From: an uncultured Coriobacteriaceae bacterium | Lineage (GTDB): Bacteria > Actinomycetota > Coriobacteriia > Coriobacteriales > QAMH01 | Direction: 5' to 3' | NCBI GenBank assembly: GCA_900556425.1 | Contig: USOR01000019.1 | Coordinates: 1 to 10,447 of the forward strand | Length of the DNA stretch: 10,447 nucleotides | Shown here: piece after piece, positions 6,421 to 10,447 of the stretch | Layout: each line of letters starts with the position of its first letter | How positions within the stretch are numbered: position 1 is the first letter of the stretch | Program-made: the position numbers and the translations under genes | The notes under the pieces: generated by a model | Databases searched by the model: none | What the model was told of the DNA's origin: nothing | Seen by the model: only the letters and a program-made list of their open reading frames with translations

Positions 6421-6774
6421 ATGACCAGAGGCGAATATGGTCTGATGATCGATTACGAGTACTGCTCGGGCTGCCATGCCTGTGAGGTAGCCTGCAAGAA
6501 GGAGCATGACATGCCCAAGGGCGACTTTGGCATCAGGCTCGTCACCATGGGCCCGTTCGAGACGTCGGACGGGAAGTGGGAGTTCAATAACATTCCCGTC
6601 CCTACCCATCTATGTGACTTGTGCGCGGCACGCACGGCCGTTGGCAAACTTCCGACTTGCGTGCATCACTGCCAGGCAGGCGTGATGGTTTACGGTCCTG
6701 TCGAGGAACTCGCGGCCAAGGCCAAGAAGGCTGAGGCTGAAATGAAGTCTCAGATGGTTATTTTCCCGCGCTAG
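6421..6774 (+). CDS. Small [4Fe-4S] ferredoxin-like electron-transfer subunit (DmsB/HycB-like, two clusters)
   Basis: A 117-residue iron-sulfur protein, the likely electron donor to the molybdoenzyme encoded 30 bases upstream. Cysteines form two groups: C15-x2-C18-x2-C21-x3-C25 and C65-x2-C68-x11-C80-x3-C84, enough for two [4Fe-4S] clusters. Classical DmsB-type subunits have about 200 residues and four clusters, so this is the short form seen with soluble partners. No signal peptide or membrane segment is present. The C-terminus (EELAAKAKKAEAEMKSQ) is a charged helix. The start ATG follows AGGAGAAAGGA in the short gap. What reduces this protein in turn is not encoded in the window. Confidence 0.9.
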   Translation: MTRGEYGLMIDYEYCSGCHACEVACKKEHDMPKGDFGIRLVTMGPFETSDGKWEFNNIPVPTHLCDLCAARTAVGKLPTCVHHCQAGVMVYGPVEELAAKAKKAEAEMKSQMVIFPR

Positions 6775-6787
6775 GGAAGATCGAGAG

Positions 6788-6817
6788 CCCGGGGGTGTCC
6801 AGACGGGCACCCCCGGG
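6788..6817 (+). terminator. Very stable intercistronic hairpin without U-tract
   Basis: CCCGGGGGTGTCC (6788-6800) and GGGCACCCCCGGG (6805-6817) form a 13-bp stem with one G-T pair and an AGAC loop. The following bases are AATACAAAACG, so it is not a standard intrinsic terminator. It lies between the ferredoxin-like gene and the MFS gene. It may partly terminate transcription or protect the upstream mRNA 3' end, setting transporter levels below enzyme levels. Confidence 0.6.
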
Positions 6818-6898
6818 AATACAAAACGTTCGTTCGTGCTGGCTTCAAGGTCGGCTTTTGACTTATGGCGAGCATGAGCTCGCAAACAAGGAGGGAAC

Positions 6899-8200
6899 AT
6901 GCAAGAGGAAAAGCTGCTTCCGTGGAGATGGGCCATTCTCATAGGAATGACCATTCTCCTCATAGCGCTTCAATTTTCATTCATCATTCCCGGCGGTGCC
7001 GCGCTGATGGTCATGCAGGAGTATCAATGCGAGCCTATGGCGTTCTCCATGATCATGTCCATTCCATATTTTTCGGGTGTGCTGCTCTGTATCGCCGGTG
7101 GTGTACTCGCTGACCGTGTCGGCTTGGGTAAGGTGTTTTTCGTTGCCTTTGCCGTGGCGGCTCTTGGAGCCTTGGCTCGCTGCTTTGTCGTTGATTACTG
7201 GGGCCTCTTTATCGCGAGCTTCTTCATGGGCACGGGAGTTGCGGCGCTCAACGCCAACTCTGCCAAACTTCTGCGCCTGTGGTTTCCCGGGACGGCCAAC
7301 TCCTTTGCCATGGGTGTGTACACCGCTGGCATGTCGGCCGGTGCGGCACTTGCCATTTACGTCGGTTCTCACCTTCCCGAAATCCATCAAGCTTGGTGGA
7401 TTAGCTTTGGCCTCATTGTAATAGGCCTGATTGCCTGGTTCGCCGTGTATCGCAAGCATCCCAATGAGCACAGGTCCTCGGAACCAGTCGGTCAGTATGC
7501 TAAGGAAGTCCTCAAGGACTGGCGTGTTTGGGCCATCGGCATCACCGCGTTCCTGGTATTTGGCATGACCAATATCAACGGCTCGTACATGGTTCCCGCC
7601 GTAACGACGCTTATGGGTGATCCTGCTATGGCGCCTGTTGCTGGCGATATGTCCACGATCAACACGGTTATCGCCTGCATTGCGTCAATGGTCCTGCCTG
7701 TGGTGTTTGCCAAGCTGTTCAAGAATATGCGTGCACCCTTCATTATCTGCTTGCTGGGCACAGCCATCTGTTTCGCTTTGGTGTTCTTCCTGCCCTACGG
7801 TCCCTATACCTGGATTCTGTTCTGCCTGCAACCCGTACTCATGGCATGTGTGATGCCCTTTACCAAGATGCTGCCAACGCTGCTTCCCGGCGTGAAGCCC
7901 GAGCACTATGGCATCATCGGCGGAATTCAGGCGACGTTCCAGAACTTCGGTATGTTCCTCATCGCATCCTATATTGTTTCGCCTTTGGCCATCGCCGCTA
8001 CGGGCATGGTTGATGGTCTGCCCTATTACCAGGGAATCTACGTGGGCGCCGCCTGCGTCTGCGTCGCGGCCATCGTCTCGCTCTTCCTCTTTCCCAACGT
8101 ACGCTCAAGTGTTGCCGGCAAGATTGCCGATGACCAGGCAAGTGCCAGGGAAATTGCCGAGGATGACGCCGAGGGCATCCTCGAGGGTGACCACCTGTAG
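6899..8200 (+). CDS. MFS transporter, CynX/NimT-NNP-like (12 TM)
   Basis: A 433-residue major facilitator in the inner membrane, third gene of the molybdoenzyme operon. Motif A (GGVLADRVGLGK, residues 67-78) is well kept. The TM4-TM5 region reads KLLRLWFPG followed by AMGVYTAGMSAG, a pattern typical of cyanate/nitrate-type MFS carriers. About 12 hydrophobic segments are visible, and the C-terminus ends in a hydrophilic acidic tail (EIAEDDAEGILEGDHL). The start ATG at 6899 follows GGAGGgaac, one of the strongest ribosome binding sites in the window, which may offset the hairpin upstream. It probably imports the enzyme's substrate or exports its product. It is clearly different from the OFA-like carrier at 2567-3772, so the two may have different cargo or direction. 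Confidence 0.88.
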   Translation: MQEEKLLPWRWAILIGMTILLIALQFSFIIPGGAALMVMQEYQCEPMAFSMIMSIPYFSGVLLCIAGGVLADRVGLGKVFFVAFAVAALGALARCFVVDYWGLFIASFFMGTGVAALNANSAKLLRLWFPGTANSFAMGVYTAGMSAGAALAIYVGSHLPEIHQAWWISFGLIVIGLIAWFAVYRKHPNEHRSSEPVGQYAKEVLKDWRVWAIGITAFLVFGMTNINGSYMVPAVTTLMGDPAMAPVAGDMSTINTVIACIASMVLPVVFAKLFKNMRAPFIICLLGTAICFALVFFLPYGPYTWILFCLQPVLMACVMPFTKMLPTLLPGVKPEHYGIIGGIQATFQNFGMFLIASYIVSPLAIAATGMVDGLPYYQGIYVGAACVCVAAIVSLFLFPNVRSSVAGKIADDQASAREIAEDDAEGILEGDHL

Positions 8201-8220
8201 AACCAATCATGCATTAAGCG

Positions 8221-8258
8221 AGGAGCCCCTTTATGCGGAGGGGCTCCTTGTCTTTTTG
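8221..8258 (+). terminator. Strong intrinsic terminator of the molybdoenzyme operon
   Basis: AGGAGCCCCT (8221-8230) and AGGGGCTCCT (8239-8248) form a perfect 10-bp stem around an 8-base loop, followed by TGTCTTTTT. It lies 20 bases after the MFS stop and only about 25 bases before the start of the next plus-strand gene. Confidence 0.88.
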
Positions 8259-8281
8259 AGAGATATCCTGAAGGGGGATGC

Positions 8282-8515
8282 ATGGGATCGTGCCATTACT
8301 GTTTCAACTGTGGACGATGTCGAGGTGAGACGCCTCCGGCTGTCTACGTGCATCGGTGCCCCGAATGCCGTTTCAAAAACGCCACTGGTTCGCATGTATG
8401 CGCGGCGTGCGGAGCGAGCCTGCTCATGGATCCAACCCATGTTTACAAGAAGGGTAAATCGCGACTTGGAGAATCAGGTGAGCTGCATGACCCGGATGCA
8501 GGCCGTTCTTTGTGA
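8282..8515 (+). CDS. Small cysteine-rich, zinc-ribbon-like protein
   Basis: A 77-residue protein I do not recognise. It has eight cysteines in four CxxC-type pairs: C4-C7-C10-C13 in CHYCFNCGRC, then C26-C29 (CPEC) and C40-C43 (CAAC). The last four make a plausible zinc ribbon (CxxC-x10-CxxC). The first four are spaced C-x2-C-x2-C-x2-C, which is not the ferredoxin pattern (C-x2-C-x2-C-x3-C) and could bind zinc or a cluster. The C-terminal third is hydrophilic with no motif. The ATG at 8282 is preceded by GGGGG (8274-8278) three bases away. It sits just behind the operon terminator, and its stop is 2 bases from the stop of the convergent regulator. I see no separate promoter, so expression may depend on read-through. 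The regular Cys pairs argue that it is real. Confidence 0.68.
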   Translation: MGSCHYCFNCGRCRGETPPAVYVHRCPECRFKNATGSHVCAACGASLLMDPTHVYKKGKSRLGESGELHDPDAGRSL

Positions 8516-8517
8516 AT

Positions 8518-10122
8518 CTAGCGGTTTACGCTGAAGATTGTCGAGAGAGATTCGCCGGAAAGACGCGAGAACAGCGATTTGAAGCAGACAAGCATCCAGT
8601 CGCGGGCCGATTTGAGGCCCATGTCGAAATCGAAACGCTGCTGAATCTTGTCTATGTGGTAGAGCACCGTGTTTCTATGCATGTGAAGCTCCTGGGCGGT
8701 ATTCGTGGCATTGCGCTCGTTCTTCAGATAGAACCAGAGAATCTTCAGATAGTCGGTGCCATTATTCACATCCTCTTCCCAGAGGATGTTGACGATAGAC
8801 GAGCTAAAAGTGAACTTCATGAAGGCTTCGTCTCGTTCTGTGGCGTCTATCAGGTAGTAGAGGAGTGCATCCTCGAACATGTATATGCCGCGAGGGTCCG
8901 TGATTCCGTCGATGCTTCTCTCTCGGTCAATGGAGAGTCTGAAACCGAGGGCAATTTGCGTTTGCCGATAGGCGAAGGCCAAATTCTCGATACACGAGAA
9001 GACTGAGGACATTGCACTTACGATGTCAAGTCCCCCATATATGCGCTCGGTTACCTCTTCTATGGTTTTGCGGTGAGATAGCTCCCCATCGATACGAGAG
9101 CCATACAGGACGGCGATGACGGCATGTTCGAAGGGGAAACATCGTACATGTCCGTTATTGAGGGTCGATGCGATTTTGTTGAGCGTATAAGCCTTTTCGG
9201 GCTCAATGCTCGGATCCACATCGAAGAGCACGACCTTGTACAGGCCATTTTTGGGAAGACCGTTTTCCTCCAGTTGCGCTGTAACATATTCGTCGGTGAC
9301 TGCATTGCCACGTAGCAACCTTTCGAAAAAGAAGAATGAGGGCGCTTCCCGCATCGTTTCCTTTGCCCATAGGCGCTCACAAGCCATTTGCACGTGGTTT
9401 GCGAGGATGAGAAACGCATCTCGGAGGCCGGGGGTATCCGATTTCTCGTTGCACGACATCGAGATGGACCCGAAGTATGCGTGGTGGATGTGAATGGGGA
9501 ATGAAACGCGGTCGAATGGCGTGATGTCTGATGCCCCGCGCGTATAGAAGGTCTCTTCCGGGAGGCGAAAACGCTCCTCGGCAATGGTGGCTTGGGTGAG
9601 GCAACCGTTTTCGATTATGGAGCGATGTAGATCATCTGGTGGGTCAATCTCAGTAGTACGAGCAATGACATTGAAGTTGTTGTCGGAAACAAAGATGAAG
9701 TTGCTCAGAATGGAAGTACTTGCGTCCAGGAGTTCGCCAATGGCTCCGTTTTTCATGACGATGTATTCGAGGGTATTCTCCCACATGTACATGGTTACGA
9801 ATAGATTCTGGATGCACATGACAGTATCGATGTCATCAATGCAGGCGATATAGGAAGCGTTGGGGAGGATCTGCTCCAGTGCTTCCACATCATCGAGCCG
9901 CACTATCATGAGCATCTGGCTGGCGAGATGCGTGAGGTCTGTTTTTTCGATCTGGCCGATGTCGTCGATGGCGCAAAACCAGCGAAACGGCCTATCGTGC
10001 GTGAAATGAAGCTCAGGGATGCGATCTTTATGAGCCAGCTCATCTTGCACCATGGCGGGCGTGACATGAGGCAATAGGTTTTTGCTCGCGGGTATTTCGA
10101 GTAGCAAGTCGGAGAAAGACAT
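8518..10122 (-). CDS. PucR/CdaR-type transcriptional regulator with C-terminal HTH_30
   Basis: A 534-residue cytoplasmic DNA-binding regulator. The C-terminus (about 456-520) is the PucR helix-turn-helix: LKILWFYLKNERNATNTAQE followed by LHMHRNTVLYHIDKIQ and the terminal helix with LKSARDWMLVC. Before it, around residues 290-400, lies a region resembling the CdaR GGDEF-like domain (YKVVLFDVD... CFPFEHAVIAVLYG). The N-terminal ~250 residues are probably a sensory domain; FRWFCAIDDI weakly recalls the PucR N-terminal domain, but no ligand can be named. The ATG at 10122 has GGGAAG ten bases upstream and follows the sstT stop by 17 bases, so the two genes are probably cotranscribed. It converges on the plus-strand genes. 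Possible targets are sstT, the molybdoenzyme operon, or both. Confidence 0.85.
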   Translation of the reverse strand: MSFSDLLLEIPASKNLLPHVTPAMVQDELAHKDRIPELHFTHDRPFRWFCAIDDIGQIEKTDLTHLASQMLMIVRLDDVEALEQILPNASYIACIDDIDTVMCIQNLFVTMYMWENTLEYIVMKNGAIGELLDASTSILSNFIFVSDNNFNVIARTTEIDPPDDLHRSIIENGCLTQATIAEERFRLPEETFYTRGASDITPFDRVSFPIHIHHAYFGSISMSCNEKSDTPGLRDAFLILANHVQMACERLWAKETMREAPSFFFFERLLRGNAVTDEYVTAQLEENGLPKNGLYKVVLFDVDPSIEPEKAYTLNKIASTLNNGHVRCFPFEHAVIAVLYGSRIDGELSHRKTIEEVTERIYGGLDIVSAMSSVFSCIENLAFAYRQTQIALGFRLSIDRERSIDGITDPRGIYMFEDALLYYLIDATERDEAFMKFTFSSSIVNILWEEDVNNGTDYLKILWFYLKNERNATNTAQELHMHRNTVLYHIDKIQQRFDFDMGLKSARDWMLVCFKSLFSRLSGESLSTIFSVNR

Positions 10123-10139
10123 TGCAAGCTCGCTTCCCT

Positions 10140-10447
10140 CTACCCGATTTCCTTGGCGGCCCAGGTGTCCTCGGTGCCCTCGAGCTGTGCCTCGTCGAGC
10201 TTGTCCTCCTCGACTTCCTCGATGGGAAGCGGTGCGTCCTTGCCGGGGAAGAACTCGATGCCCTTCTTGCGGCGCGCCATGTACTCGGCGGATGCCGTGA
10301 ACAGCACGTCGGAGGAGGAGTTAAGCGCGGTTTCGCAGGAATCCTGGATGACGCCGATGATGAGGCCGACGGCGACGACCTGCATGGCGATGTCCTGGCC
10401 GATGCCGAACAGCGAGCAGGCAAGCGGGATGAGCAGCAGCGAACCAC
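10140..10447 (-). CDS. sstT: SstT-type serine/threonine:Na+ symporter, C-terminal part (5' end outside window)
   Basis: The last ~101 codons of a DAACS (SLC1) family transporter, open to the window edge. The visible sequence starts [20 protein letters not shown] and runs into [20 protein letters not shown]. This TM8 segment matches my memory of the SstT version ([11 protein letters not shown]) and not the DxxRTxxNVxGD of glutamate/dicarboxylate carriers. The Arg that binds acidic side chains is Glu here, in keeping with a neutral amino-acid substrate. After the last membrane helix comes an unusually long acidic tail (about 40 residues, with [20 protein letters not shown] and ending TWAAKEIG). 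The stop is TAG at 10142-10140, 17 bases before the regulator. Confidence 0.82.
   Translation of the reverse strand, partial: GSLLLIPLACSLFGIGQDIAMQVVAVGLIIGVIQDSCETALNSSSDVLFTASAEYMARRKKGIEFFPGKDAPLPIEEVEEDKLDEAQLEGTEDTWAAKEIG

Noticed and set aside
5791..6609. 272-codon minus-strand frame spanning the molybdoenzyme/ferredoxin junction
   Set aside because: It is antisense to two well-supported genes and has no recognisable domain.
8512..9006. 164-codon plus-strand frame opposite the regulator's HTH region
   Set aside because: It mirrors the regulator coding strand and starts inside the end of the Cys-rich gene. The opposite strand carries a clear PucR helix-turn-helix.
10340..10400. Loss of the substrate-binding Arg in the DAACS TM8 motif, taken at first as an anomaly
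   Set aside because: The [11 protein letters not shown] form is the version I recall for SstT serine/threonine carriers, so it reflects the subfamily and not a defect.

Overview
The window looks like a chromosome segment of an anaerobic actinobacterium of the Coriobacteriia, probably Eggerthellaceae (the Eggerthella/Gordonibacter/Slackia type). This is inferred from gene content and style, not from a marker gene. The content is a DMSO-reductase-family molybdoenzyme with a small [4Fe-4S] partner and a dedicated MFS transporter, a moderately high G+C content, and strong AGGAG-type ribosome binding sites.

Layout. Bases 1-1098 (+) hold the 3' part of an MTA/SAH-deaminase-type amidohydrolase, closed by a hairpin at 1144-1169. 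A MazEF-type toxin-antitoxin pair follows on the minus strand (toxin 1184-1519, antitoxin 1513-1797), with a clear promoter that overlaps a 10-bp inverted repeat. Bases 1866-2430 hold no convincing gene. They do contain three degenerate ~27-bp direct repeats, a 9-bp inverted repeat and a minus-strand terminator. Just upstream of that terminator is what looks like the last few codons of a second SstT-like transporter, a probable gene remnant. An MFS transporter (2567-3772, -) is transcribed divergently from a three-gene plus-strand operon: an 801-residue molybdopterin oxidoreductase (3985-6390), a 117-residue two-cluster ferredoxin-like protein (6421-6774) and a second MFS transporter (6899-8200). 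A strong hairpin lies between the last two genes and a strong intrinsic terminator follows the last. Next come a small cysteine-rich protein (8282-8515, +), a convergent PucR/CdaR-type regulator (8518-10122, -) and, just upstream of the regulator on the same strand, the 3' end of an SstT-type serine/threonine:Na+ symporter (10140-10447, -).

How the genes may work together. The molybdoenzyme has no visible Tat signal and no membrane-anchor gene beside it. The simplest reading is a cytoplasmic redox enzyme fed electrons by the small [4Fe-4S] protein, with one or both flanking MFS carriers moving substrate and product. This arrangement resembles the gene sets around catechol and aryl reductive dehydroxylases of gut Eggerthellaceae, but the substrate cannot be read from the sequence. 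The PucR-like regulator may serve the sstT gene just upstream of it, the molybdoenzyme cluster, or both. The Cys-rich 77-residue protein is the least characterised coding gene here. The molybdoenzyme cluster together with this protein is the best candidate for undescribed biology in the window.
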